A DNA stretch of 24,343 bases from Seminavis robusta (taxonomy: Eukaryota > Bacillariophyta > Bacillariophyceae > Naviculales > Naviculaceae), in contig CAICTM010001691.1 in NCBI GenBank assembly GCA_903772945.1, positions 1 to 24,343 on the forward strand, in the 5' to 3' direction. The notes beneath the pieces are model-generated. The model saw only the letters and a program-made list of their open reading frames with translations. It was not told where the DNA came from and did no database searches. The position numbers and the translations under genes are program-made. This document shows positions 8,620 to 18,366 of the stretch, one piece after another; within the stretch, counting starts at the first letter, position 1, and each line of letters begins with the position of its first letter.

Positions 8620-9642
8620 ATGACGCGGGACTTCCACCTCCCACCTTCCCAATTTCCTCCTGCGTCCGCTTCCGTCCTCCTCCTCCTTCCTTTTTCTCCC
8701 AGGACACCCAGTAACTCTCTCCCTGAATCCATTTGGCCAAACCCACAAATCTGTTAGGAATATATGTCCGGCAAATCCACCCGAGATATGCCATTTATAC
8801 TTACATGTAACTTTAAATGCACCATCTCCTCCCCATGGAGTGTGGTGCCGGCAAGGGCACCAGTGGTGGTCTCCTGTGAAACCAATGCCCGCTTCGGCCC
8901 GTAGCGGTTACTCAAAGCTTTGGCTGCAGCACAGTGATGATCCATCCATTGGGGCCATATCCGTTATAAAGATTTTGTTGTTTTTAGAAATAGAGTTGAG
9001 TTGTCACCTCACGATCTGAGCCAACATCAATCAATTAGGCAAAACCAGCAGATTAACTAATGCATTTGACCCAACTCATTGCCGTGTTTTCACGAGGAAG
9101 AACACCAGATCTGGCTCTAGACTCAACTGCTGGATCAACAATTGGACTTTGGGTACGGTTCATCTAGCTAGCTAGCTCTTGCTAGTACTAGTCTACCAGT
9201 ACAGTCTGTTCTATCTTATATTTATTATTCTTATATTTAATTCTCTTAGATTTATACTTTCAGTGGATTCCCCCCTGAGTCACCAGTGACTAGTGACTCA
9301 TTGAAGCACCAGAATCAATGAGTGTGGAGATAGACGATGCTGACTTTCAGAGCTATGTGGAGACTGAGTAGTATCTTAGAAAGCTCAGCATCAGTTGTGA
9401 GAGCTTTGTCATGCATCTGGATACCACTGAACATCTGGATTGGTTTGCCAGGCCATGTGAATGGCCCATTCGAGTCCTTCCAAGTGAGACACAACTCTAC
9501 ACGAGTTTGTCACTAGCTATTTGTTAGCGCATATTGCTATATTTATTTCTCTCCTTTATTATTTATGCTTGCCTGGTAAGCACACCCAATTAATTTAAAA
9601 GAGAACCCACTGAGTACATGTAGTCTACGATGTATTTACTTT

Positions 9643-9712
9643 CGATTGATTCGATTCGATTCGATTCGATTCGATTCGAACGAGAAGCGAGTCGAGTCGA
9701 GTCGAGTCGAGT
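9643..9712. repeat. Two adjacent pentanucleotide microsatellites, (GATTC)n and (GAGTC)n
   Basis: About seven copies of GATTC (9644-9679) are followed after a short ACGAGAAGC spacer by about five copies of GAGTC (9687-9712). The two motifs differ by one base. They lie 130-200 bp upstream of the transporter ATG, so they are in its promoter or 5' UTR. Confidence 0.85.
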
Positions 9713-9843
9713 TCGGACAAAACCACCGTGATGCGGAACACCGAACAAAATCGCTCAAGCCTCAAGCGTGGCCATGGCGCAGATCCTTCCGTCAACACTA
9801 CTACCGGTATCAATTTCTTTTGACGAGAGGTTGTAAGACGACA

Positions 9844-11929
9844 ATGGAAGGAGGAGGAGCACCAACAACCATCACTACCAGCTACATAGCGAGCGACGAT
9901 GGCGGCATCACTAGCCTCAATGCCTCCCACAAATCACCAGGAGCTTCCTCCAACCATCACGATGACGACATTCCAATGTCCGACCTCTCGGACCACCAAT
10001 CTGCCGCTCCTGCTTCCGACGACGATGAGTACCATTGCTTGGAAGATTCCACTACTGTTGTGGAAGATGACAATCAAAGTACAATGATGGTGGATATTAG
10101 TCAAAAGGTCCAATCGAGCAACATTACAGCATTTGTCACGCTGCTCAAGGCGCTCTTTGGTGTGTCCCTCTTATCCAGTCCTCGTGTTTTGGGCGAAACA
10201 GGACTCGTGTTGGGAGTCCTCGTCTACAGTTTGATTGTGACGGCGTGCATGGGCTCCTGCTGGTGTCTGCTGCAAGCACGGGACAAGGTGGCCACGGCAT
10301 CGTCGTCCTCTCCCGAAACCTCCACCACCGCCACTAGACCATCCCTCTTGACGGCAACGTCATCGTCGATATCGGCAACCACCACCTTGTCTGCCAACGC
10401 CATTACATATGGTGATTTGGGATTATCACTGCTGGGAGTAAAACAAAGTGTCATGATCAACTTTTTGATTGTGTCTTTGCACATTTGCTTTGGAGCTGGG
10501 CTGGTGTCCAGTAGCATGCATCAAATTGCTATTGTGTTGGGATGGGATATTGTAGACGATCAATACAGCGATAGCCAATATGAAAACAACAATGATAGCC
10601 AAGAGGAGGAAGGAGAGGAAGAAGAGGAACAACAAGATGCCGTTTGGATGGCTGGTAGATGGATACTCGCAGCGATTCTCTTTCCTCTCATTTCCGCTCT
10701 GCTACAATTTCGCAACATTAAAGGACTATTTTGGGTATGCTTCGCGGGTAAGTACTGTACTTATTGTCATGGACATTCGATTCCAAATAATTTTGAGTCG
10801 AATCGAATCCTTCCCGTGACACGAGAATGGTCAGCAGAATGCTCAAATACTATCGCCTTTTTCATGCTCGCTTCCAGGATTACTCGTCTTTTTGGTGGGA
10901 TGTGTGGGGACCATGGTATACTCAACAATACTCGTCGACAATGATGGAGATGGAAGCTTGATATGGGACCTTCCCGATGATGCTTTTGTTTTCAAATGGG
11001 GTGGAATTCCAGATTTTGTGGCATCCACGCTCTGTGCCATGGAAGGGATCAACCTTGCCTTGCCCATTGCCAACAGCTACCTAGCGAGTGCAACGCTCAA
11101 GAGCGAAAACAAAAACTATCAATCCGCAAGTGCGGAAATACCAAAAAAGTCACTCATTTCCGTGGTGACATCTGCCATTGGAGCGTTTGGCGCCATGACG
11201 TTGTTGATTTCCATTTTTGGTTACTCGAGTGGGTTGGGAGGTGGTGAGGGGACCAAATACGACAAGGGAAGCGATGATGATAATGCCGACTGTCGCACGG
11301 TCGCATATTGCTTGGACTCGGAGTTGCTCTCCAATGTTCATCGACTCTCCTTGGCTGCCGCACTCATCTTGACACTGCCCATCATCCTGTACCCGTCTCT
11401 GGAAATGATTGAAAAGTGGGCAGAAGAACGACACCGACAATTGAAACATGGCAAGACATCCTCGGGGCAAACTGTTGGAAGTTCCTGGAATGGATTTGTG
11501 TTCCAGAAACCTCCCGAAACCTTGCAACGAAAACTGCAAATTGAAGAGTTTCTATTTGGAACGGAACCATATTTTCCTGGATTGCATCGCCACTGGAGGT
11601 ATCGCATCGCCCATGCATCCGCTGTCTGCCTTTTGGCCATTGCGGATCGACCGTGGAATCGTGCATTGGTACTGTACAAGGGGGTGGGTCTATCGATAGC
11701 CTGTTTCGTGTTGCCCGTCATGTTGTACATCCGAGCAAGCACACTTCCCGTGATACTGGCGCAGCCGGGGCTGGCAGCTGCGCTCGCGGGGTTGACGACT
11801 TTGGGACTAGTCAACCTTGTCCTCGTATTCTTGTCGGTTTTTACAGAACATAACTATTTGCCTACAGAGCTCCACGAAGGCCCCCCGGGGCCACATCACG
11901 GAGAGGAAGAAGAAGCGGCTCACTTTTAG
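9844..11929 (+). CDS. Amino acid/auxin permease (AAAP, Aa_trans) family transporter
   Basis: There are two exons, 9844-10747 and 10878-11929. The 130-bp intron runs from GTAAGT to CTTCCAG in phase 1, giving 651 aa. The ATG at 9844 is the first in frame; upstream the frame is open only through microsatellite DNA. Residues 1-90 are a Ser/Asp-rich cytosolic N terminus. The transporter core begins at SNITAFVTLLKALFGVSLLSSP (split helix 1, about 92-113), the Aa_trans signature, and about 10-11 hydrophobic helices follow to near residue 630. Two inserted hydrophilic loops are unusual: a Ser/Thr-rich loop (about 150-185) and an Asn/Glu-rich acidic loop (about 238-266). The C terminus is short and acidic. 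The family imports or exports amino acids with H+ or Na+ across plasma or vacuolar membranes. Substrate and membrane are not readable here. Confidence 0.82.
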
Positions 11930-12654
11930 ACCTCCAGAACGAAATGTGAATATCAGGTCAGGTGTAATTCAGTTGCTGTTATAATGCTATAGAATGGTTG
12001 ATTTGTGGTAGCGGTGTCTCCAGTGGCGTTGTGTGGCGAAGCCTTTCGCTGGGGGGGGGGACAGATCGAATCATTGCTGAAGGTGGAACCTGTCGCTCCA
12101 CTTTTTAAGGTGCAACGAAGTCAGGACAAAGATCAAAGGCGCCTTCGTCTGGAAACCGAAGGTCGGTGGGTACGAATGCCAACCCCCTGATTCCGATTGA
12201 ATTCGGATGAGTGAGTACATGTAGACCCAACCCAGTGAAGGGGTACTGGCAGTCAGAGTCAATCGAGTCTGCTCACTGACTCGATCAGTCAGTGAGCAAA
12301 ATTGCAACTTTGAATTGAATTCAGATGAGTGAGTAGACCCAAGCCAGTGAAGGGGTACTGCCGGTCAGAGTCAATCGAGTCTGTTCACTGACTGGATCAG
12401 TCAGTGAGCAAAATTGCAACTTTGAAGTGTGACTGATTCGAAATTTAAATCTTACACTACAAAACGCCACAAAGTTGCGCTGCCCATGTGAGACGCTCAA
12501 CAAAGAACAGTTTTCTAAATCGTTCAACAACCAACAATACTGCAGCCTAACCAAGCCGACTACTTGCTCTCCTCACAATCTCAATTCCGAAGGATTCTGT
12601 GAATTGAATCGAATCACTCCATTGTGTCCTCTTAAAATCTTACCATTTGCAACC
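11930..12654. other. Intergenic spacer with duplicated hairpin unit
   Basis: No gene is supported. An 11-base G run occurs near 12050-12060. The tandem duplication at 12196-12428 is described separately. The last 220 bases are probably the core promoter and 5' UTR of the secreted protein gene. Confidence 0.55.
12196..12428. repeat. Tandem duplication, two units of 118 and about 112-115 bp, each with a hairpin
   Basis: Unit 1 (12196-12313) and unit 2 (12314-12428) are nearly identical. Unit 1 has six extra bases that create TACATGTA. Each unit contains a strong inverted repeat. In unit 1 this is GCTCACTGACT and AGTCAGTGAGC around CGATC, an 11-bp stem. Unit 2 keeps the stem with small changes. 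TGACTC words also recur. The duplication ends 226 bp before the ATG of the secreted VWD-like gene. Confidence 0.9.
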
Positions 12655-14168
12655 ATGAAGTTTTCCTTGATCATTGCTGGATTGTTCACTCTGGTGTCCG
12701 TGGCTCAGGCTTCTGTCATTCAAGAACAAGAACCCAACAACGACATTAACACTGCTCAGGTTTGTCCATGCTCTTGTTAGCTATCTAAATCAAATGTCCT
12801 TCCCCTCACCGTGGCATTCTCCTTTGTACTTTGCAGCACATCCCTGTTGCTGCCTTCACTCTTGGGTACAATCCTATTATTGCAAACTCTGATACAATTC
12901 CTTGGGTAACCATTGAGGGTACTGGGGATGGTACCCATGACTTTTACTCATTTTTGGTCCCCAATTCGGGAATGATTGCATCCTTCTTTGATATTGACGA
13001 TACGAACAGAGGCAAGCGGTTTGATTCATTCCTCACTCTCTATGACCCAAATGGAAACTACCTTACACATCAAGATGATGTTGATGATACTCAAGATGAT
13101 GTTGGCGATATTAGTCAAGATCCTGGCTCAAATACACGTGTTGACTCCTACATGACCTACACCTTCAATACTCCTGGCACATACACCATTGCTGTGAGTT
13201 CATGTTGTGGTCTTCCCGAACAGAACTTATCTAATGATGTTCGAGATGGTGCTTTGTACCAGTTGCACATTTCCCTGGGCTATTCGGAAGCACAGCTTCG
13301 AGCGGCAAAGGGCATAACAGACCCACCCCAGGAAGAACAGCCTAGAGAAGCGCATGGCATGGGAGACCCACATTTCAAGGTACCACTCAGCAAGCCAGGA
13401 TCAGTCCGGTTGATGATTTTTGCTTGGACTAACCAAGTGTTCTGTTTTGTTTGTTGTATTTAGACATGGATGAATGAGTGGTACGACTTCCATGGAGAGT
13501 GTGACTTGATCTTTATCAGCAGCCCTGAGTTTGATGAGGGAACTGGATTGGACATCCACATTAGGACAAAGGCACGCAACCAGTATTCTTACATTGAGTC
13601 TGCTGCTGTTCGCATTGGGGAGGACACATTTGAGCTTGGTGAATATGGTGGTTACATGGTGAATGGAATCTCCAATGCTGATCTGGACATGTTTGACAAA
13701 TACTCCATCAAGCACGAGAAGAAGAGCCCCAAGCAGGATATCTTTGTGATTGAGCTTGGTGGGGGCAAGCAGATTGTCCTGCAATCCTTCAAGGACCTTC
13801 TCAGCATCAAGACAGTTGGTGCCTCCCCTTTGGAGTATGAAAATAGCAAGGGTCTTTTGGGAGACTACAAGACTGGCAAGTGGCTTGCCCGCAATGGAAC
13901 TGCCCTGACAGATGCTAATGCCTTTGGAAATGAATGGCAGGTTCTGGAAAGCGAGCCCAAGCTCTTCCAGGTCAACAGGGTTCCACAGCATCCAGTCACT
14001 TGCAATCTGCCTAGTTTGAATCAGGTGGGCCGTCGTCGTCTTGGTGAATCCGTTGCCCAGACAGCTGCCGAGAAGGTCTGCGGACACTGGGGAGACCAAA
14101 AGGATCATTGCATCTATGATGTCATGGCTGCTGGAGATTTGGAGCTCGCGGAGGCTGGAGCTTTTTAG
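12655..14168 (+). CDS. Secreted protein with PPC-like domain and VWD-like domain
   Basis: There are three exons: 12655-12759, 12837-13379 and 13464-14168. The introns are 77 and 84 bp, both phase 0, with donors GTTTGT and GTACCA. The product is 450 aa. A signal peptide is clear (MKFSLIIAGLFTLVSVAQA, cut near residue 19-20). Next comes a pre-peptidase C-terminal (PPC)-like beta domain, about 25-155, opening with EQEPNNDINTAQ and containing THDFYSFLV and TPGTYTIAVSS. Asp-rich loops (DDVDDTQDDVGD) may bind calcium. The third part starts at MGDPHFKTW (split by intron 2) and continues YDFHGECDLIFISSPEF, GLDIHIRTK, AAVRIGEDTFEL and VNG, a von Willebrand D-like fold. A C-terminal Cys pair and GHWGDQKDHCIYDV close it. 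Proteins of this style are numerous in diatoms and are presumed extracellular. A role in adhesion or the cell coat is inference. Confidence 0.85.
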
Positions 14169-15246
14169 GCAGTGACCAATTAGGGAAGATCAAAGATCCC
14201 AGCTCGGCTGGCTTTCATGGTTAGACAAGTTTGTTTGTTTGTTTTAGACTCTAGTCATGCGCCAAGAACGTAATTCCTCCGTTCACGTCGTTTCAAACCT
14301 TTCTTGTCTATGGTGCGGGCAGCTCCGATAATAGTAATGGTACCTGGTATTGACCGGCGTTTGTCCGGGCGCAAAGGCTCTGTGTAGGTAAGGTATTTGA
14401 TTACCACCTCAAAGATCTCATCCGCAGTCCGCTCAAACAGGGCTAAGTTGATATAATTTTGATAATTCATCGTCTTATCGCCCTGGTGGGCAAGGTATCT
14501 AGGCTCGATTGATGGCATATGGAGACGTTCTGAAACTTCTCGTTGGATGAGAGTTCCGTACCGGTACGGGCCTAGCCACGTTCTTCACGAATCGGTCCAC
14601 CTCGCCGTCGAAAGTTTGCCCTTTTCGGAATATTTTTCCTTCCTTTGCCTTTTTCTCCCGGTAGAGCTGACAGCAATGAGATGATTGCATCCGCCAGCAA
14701 CTTCGACTACTGGCACCTTATGTCAATAGAATCAAGTTCCCCAGCTCGAGACACGCATGACTGCAGCGATCTTCGGTCCATTTCGTCGGAGCGTCGGAGC
14801 GCGCATTGGCCTCGTTGACCCGTACTTGAAGCTTTGAGGATAGCCCCAGCTAGCTAGTAATAGAGTAGCTTCATTCCTTTCGAAGCCCAGCCTTTGAGTG
14901 GCAACGGCGAAGTATCGAGGGCCCAGCAACGCCGAAGCGACAGTGCATGCAACACACCCTAACCAGCCACACACTTGGGAAAAGGCCAGATACAGTGCTA
15001 GTTATCAGTTACTGGGATAGGTTGGAACGAATAGCGGGCCCCAACCGGCGAGCACCATGGTGGACGGACAAACTTTGTGTCCGACTCAGATAGCGCCCAT
15101 CGAAGGCCCTCATGGTCAGCATTGCCATGATATGAAGGAATGGATTGTTTTCTCCTGGCTGTTGCTACAAATTGTCTACAACCTTTTTTGCGCAGTTGCA
15201 TAGCGGGATCGTGTTGTTCAAAGTCTCCCTTTTCACCACCAGCTAG
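14169..15246. other. Intergenic region between secreted protein gene and CRAL-TRIO 2
   Basis: The 3' UTR of the secreted gene includes a (GTTT)n run near 14230-14245. A small doubtful ORF lies at 14255-14518. TACCGGTA is at 14559-14566 and AGCTAGCT at 14848-14855 and 15241-15248. Nothing else is supported. Minus-strand frames at 14732-14974 and 14998-15201 have no recognisable content. Confidence 0.5.
14255..14518 (-). CDS. Small hypothetical protein, 87 aa (doubtful)
   Basis: An ATG (14516-14518) opens an uninterrupted 87-codon frame ending at 14255. The composition is protein-like, with a hydrophobic/acidic middle (INLALFERTADEIFEVVIKYLTY) and a basic C terminus (KKGLKRRERRNYV). I do not recognise a family, see no signal peptide or membrane helix, and cannot exclude chance or an exon of a degraded gene. 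It converges on the secreted protein gene only 87 bp away. Confidence 0.25.
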   Translation of the reverse strand: MPSIEPRYLAHQGDKTMNYQNYINLALFERTADEIFEVVIKYLTYTEPLRPDKRRSIPGTITIIGAARTIDKKGLKRRERRNYVLGA

Positions 15247-16277
15247 CTACTCGTCATCCATGAAATCTTCGTCATCCTCTTCGTCGTCGTCATCTTCCTC
15301 CAGACCAATATCTAGTGGCAAGTCGGGCAATTTGTAGGCTTGCTCCACCTGATATCGTACACTGAGAAGGCCGTGTACTTTTTGCAACAGATTTTGTTTG
15401 GCAACCTCGGCATTGGGCGTCAAAAAGATCTCGTCCAACCGTCCATCGTAGCCATTGAATGTGCAGCCCAGATGAAACTTTCGCACAACCTCTGGGCCCA
15501 GCATGGGTTTTATGAAGGAATAAAGAATGTTACCTACCATGGGCGTTCTCAACCAACTGAGTTCCTTGTGTTTCATCGGATAATTCTCGTAGAGATGAGA
15601 AAAGTTCCGTGTCACCCCCTCGTAGGAGAAATTCTCCCATCCCATTCCTGTAAAAGGAGGGAGAGATGAACGAACAGAGGGTGAGATACAGGTGTCAGGG
15701 CACAATAGACAGACGGCACAGAGAAGAGAAGAGCTGGAGAGGGGTAGCTTGCTCGCTGGCAAGACAACAACGTACCTTCACATTCACAAATGTGGACTAT
15801 ACCTTCCCGACAGGCATGTATATTGTTTTGCAAGGCATGCATCAGATAGTACATTCCACCCAGATGACCTCTCCAGTCTTCCTCCGTTTTCACCTCGTGA
15901 GGTTTCCTCCTGGCGTAATCGTATATCATGACATAATGTCCATGGGTTTCATCGATATCGACAGATAAGAGAAATCCGGGATGTTTGTTCATGAAAGCAT
16001 TCACCAATTCCACACCCTCCTCGGGGGTATCGTGAATCTTGTAATGTTGCCGAAACGCTTGCAAGCCACGGACCCGAGCCAATGCCACTTCGGTGTTCTC
16101 TCTGGCAAAGATGGCCTGATGCACGTACTCGAAATCAGACAAATTGTCCACTTCGTCATCTGCTTCCACGGCAATCTTTAGAGCCCACGCCCCCTCGAGT
16201 TCCTCTTCGTTCAGAACCCAGAGGTCTATGTGGGCAGCTGCTTGTCGCTGCTGTTCTTGTCGCTCTTGACTTGTCAT
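15247..16277 (-). CDS. CRAL-TRIO (Sec14-like) domain protein, copy 2
   Basis: Exon 1 is 15776-16277 and exon 2 is 15247-15647. The 128-bp intron runs from GTACGT to TTTACAG in phase 1, inside the Gly codon after CECE, exactly as in copy 1. The product is 300 aa and starts at ATG 16275-16277. It shares with copy 1 the blocks EYVHQAI, RVRGLQAFR, GFLLSVDIDETHGHYVMIYD, YYLMHALQNN, REGIVHICECEG, YENYPMKHKELSWLRTPM, LYSFIKPML, LGCTFNGYDGRLDEIF and YKLPDLP. The YPMKHKELSWLRTP and IKPML segments fit the C-terminal half of a Sec14 fold. The tail is acidic (Asp/Glu run over about 20 residues). The expected function is binding or transfer of a hydrophobic ligand in the cytosol or at membranes. The ligand is unknown. 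Both copies are on the same strand, about 8.7 kb apart. Confidence 0.8.
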
Positions 16278-17439
16278 TTAGCCTGTTACAAAGCTAGAGC
16301 GTACCGTGCAGGGTTGTTGACAGTGTTGATAATGAGGGTCAGTGCAAGTCGATCGTTGGGCTTCGGATTAGAGCCAACAAACAGAACAAAAAACTGGAGC
16401 CAACCACCAAAAAGCAAAAAAGGGTTGTCGCCTTTGGTGAGCACAGCGGCGAAGTCAAGAATCGACGTCGTCAGGATTTACAGCACTTGTCACCCAAGAG
16501 TCCAGACTGTCCGGAAAGAAGCCCTTGGAGAGAGTCCCAGGTCCCAGTACACTCCTCCCTTGATATTAAGCACTGGAGGCACTCAGATCTGAACTACCGG
16601 TAGAGGTAAGATGCTCAGTGAGTACTCTCACTTGCGCACATAAAGAGATTGAGAGATGATACTATGACATTTTCTACAACAAAATGCCTTTATAAAAAGG
16701 TGCCAAAATTGGCAATCTTTTGGCCTCCGGCAGGTGATAATCGTATGCTCTTTGCGCTCTTCACCTTAGTTAGGGCATGCTTAGTATGGTGGGAAACAGA
16801 GTAGAATTGTCCCATAGCACTCTCTTCCTAACCAGAGTATTAAGATACTGCATTTACACATGTGATAGATCCTGAGCTAAGATAGAGTCTAAGTTCAGAT
16901 GAATATTAAATTTTGTGATACTGCTATGATTCCCCCAGTAGTGAAGCAAACTTATAGACATCTTGATATCAAGGTCTGCGTGTACCAACAAATTCCAAGC
17001 ACATTTTGCAGCGAAAAGACAAAAGAGAGTGACGACACTGCCCCCACCGTTTGCCCTAAATGAAAGAAATCATGGGTGATGTGTTCCCCGCTGTGAGGGC
17101 ACAGGGAGAACCCCAAAGGATGCGAGAGCAAGGTCACAAAAACTCCAGATGCGAGAGCAAGGTCATAAAAACTCCTGATGCGAGAAAGCTTGCGTGAGCA
17201 AGGTCATAAAAACTCTCTCTTTTACCGGCACCTCGCACGTCATCAACTTGAATGGGCAACTGTGCGTATGGTGCGTTTGCTTCAAATTTATCTGTGCGTC
17301 CAAGTCTAATTGCCGTCTGGCCTCCATCCGCGGATTACTTCTTACCAACAAACTAAAATAATTGGGAAGGGCGGGGGGCCGCTTGTCCTGACCACTTCCA
17401 AGACAGTTGAATTTGGAAGCCGTGATAGACGAGACGACC
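16278..17439. other. Divergent spacer between CRAL-TRIO 2 and eL39
   Basis: No gene is supported over 1.16 kb. TACCGGTA lies at 16595-16602. The middle is AT-rich and featureless. A short tandem repeat (17119-17217) precedes the eL39 promoter. Confidence 0.55.
17119..17217. repeat. Three-copy tandem repeat, 29-bp unit
   Basis: The unit reads GATGCGAGAGCAAGGTCA followed by C/TAAAAACTCC. Copies are 17119-17147, 17148-17176 and 17177-17217. The third copy carries an internal insertion of about 12 bp that repeats part of the unit (GCGAGAAAGCTTGCGTGAGC). It lies about 220 bp upstream of the eL39 ATG, so it could contribute protein-binding sites, though nothing in the sequence proves it. Confidence 0.85.
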
Positions 17440-17726
17440 ATGGTGAGTGGTGCCAAATGATGTTGCCTTGTCTGCGTTGCGATGTTGCGTCACCCAGTTG
17501 CTTGACAGTTGTATCGTTAGTTAGTTTCCCATGCCTCACGCTTTTCTTGCTCCGTTGTTGTTGTTGACCACAGCCATCCCAAAAGACTTTCCGCACCAAG
17601 CGCATTCTGGCCAAGAAGCAGCGTCAGAATCGGCCTCTGCCACAATGGATTCGTCTAAGGACAGACAATAAGATCAAGTGGAATGCCAAGCGTCGTCACT
17701 GGCGCCGAACCAAGCTGGGAATCTAA
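17440..17726 (+). CDS. RPL39: 60S ribosomal protein eL39
   Basis: Exon 1 is only the start codon (17440-17442). A 131-bp intron (17443-17573, GTGAGT to CCACAG) separates it from exon 2 (17574-17726), giving 51 aa, the usual eukaryotic eL39 length. The sequence is unmistakable: [20 protein letters not shown], then [20 protein letters not shown], then HWRRTKLGI. This very basic protein lines the polypeptide exit tunnel of the large ribosomal subunit. Splicing directly after ATG means that translation start and ORF are joined only in the mature mRNA. A GC-tract TCTTGCTCCGTTG pyrimidine-rich stretch precedes the acceptor. Confidence 0.97.
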
Positions 17727-18366
17727 ATTATATATTATCTTGGAGGAACGCGCAATGCAATGCAGCTCTACAGACAGACAGTCAATCAATCAACTTCCAA
17801 CCAAATTACTTTTACTACCTGAAGATTCAATGATAATATTTAGGGAACTCCCATGCAACAAAAACTATCTCTCTCCCTTTGTCTCTCGTTCCAGTTCTGT
17901 CCAGATTATTGATTGCCGTATCAAGGTGCTGCATAGAAGGAGTGAGCAAGAAGATTGGTGAATCATCAATCCGACGGCGCAATCTGCTTCCATACGATGG
18001 CGTCTCACAAAACTCTCATCCCAGCTAGTAGTCGTTTAGCTATACATGCAGTAGTGAGGACAGGGATCCTGACCTCGTTGCAAATAGATCGCGGAGCGGA
18101 TCGGGACAGCTGATGGGTGTCCTGCTGTGCACCGGCCACATGTAGCTTTGATGGTATTCTCACAGTGTAGATTTCGTCCCGGTTCCATTGCTTGCAGCAC
18201 ATCTGCCCCGGTTCACCCAACCTCGAGTGCTTCACTGCATGCAGGGCTTATCATGGGCCCAAGCTGGTTTGTTCACTTCCCAATTCCTGCAACTACTAGC
18301 TAGGTTGATTATGCGAGTATCAGGACGAATGTACAATGGATCAACCTGAACTATAGTTTTCTAGGA
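17727..18366. other. Convergent spacer between eL39 and methyltransferase
   Basis: This is the 3' flank of two converging genes. No repeats, RNA genes or credible reading frames were seen. Frames at 17683-17961 (+) and 18005-18235 (-) have no recognisable motif. Confidence 0.55.

Larger units (their letters stand above)
8158..9843. other. Retroelement debris and gene-poor spacer
   Basis: Only the retroelement-like ORF (listed separately) has any coding support. A strongly pyrimidine-rich tract lies at about 8630-8705. A 19-bp direct repeat occurs at 8199-8217 and 8985-9003. TGAGTCAC (9276-9283) and GTGACTCA (9293-9300) form an inverted pair around 9 bases. Two overlapping AGCTAGCT copies are at 9166-9177. 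Short pentanucleotide repeats lie just before the transporter gene, and the 5' UTR/promoter of that gene must be in the last few hundred bases. Confidence 0.5.

Noticed and set aside
9318..9527. A 70-codon frame from ATG with one in-frame TAG (9369-9371), considered as a broken gene
   Set aside because: No family resemblance, and one stop in 70 codons is not unusual by chance in AT-rich spacer DNA.
13401..14108. A 235-codon minus-strand frame over the secreted protein gene
   Set aside because: The plus strand encodes the VWD-like domain with a splice junction. The antisense frame has no recognisable content.
17443..17573. The eL39 intron as host of a C/D box snoRNA
   Set aside because: An ATGATGT resembles a C box but deviates at the last base, and no CTGA D box with a terminal stem was found.
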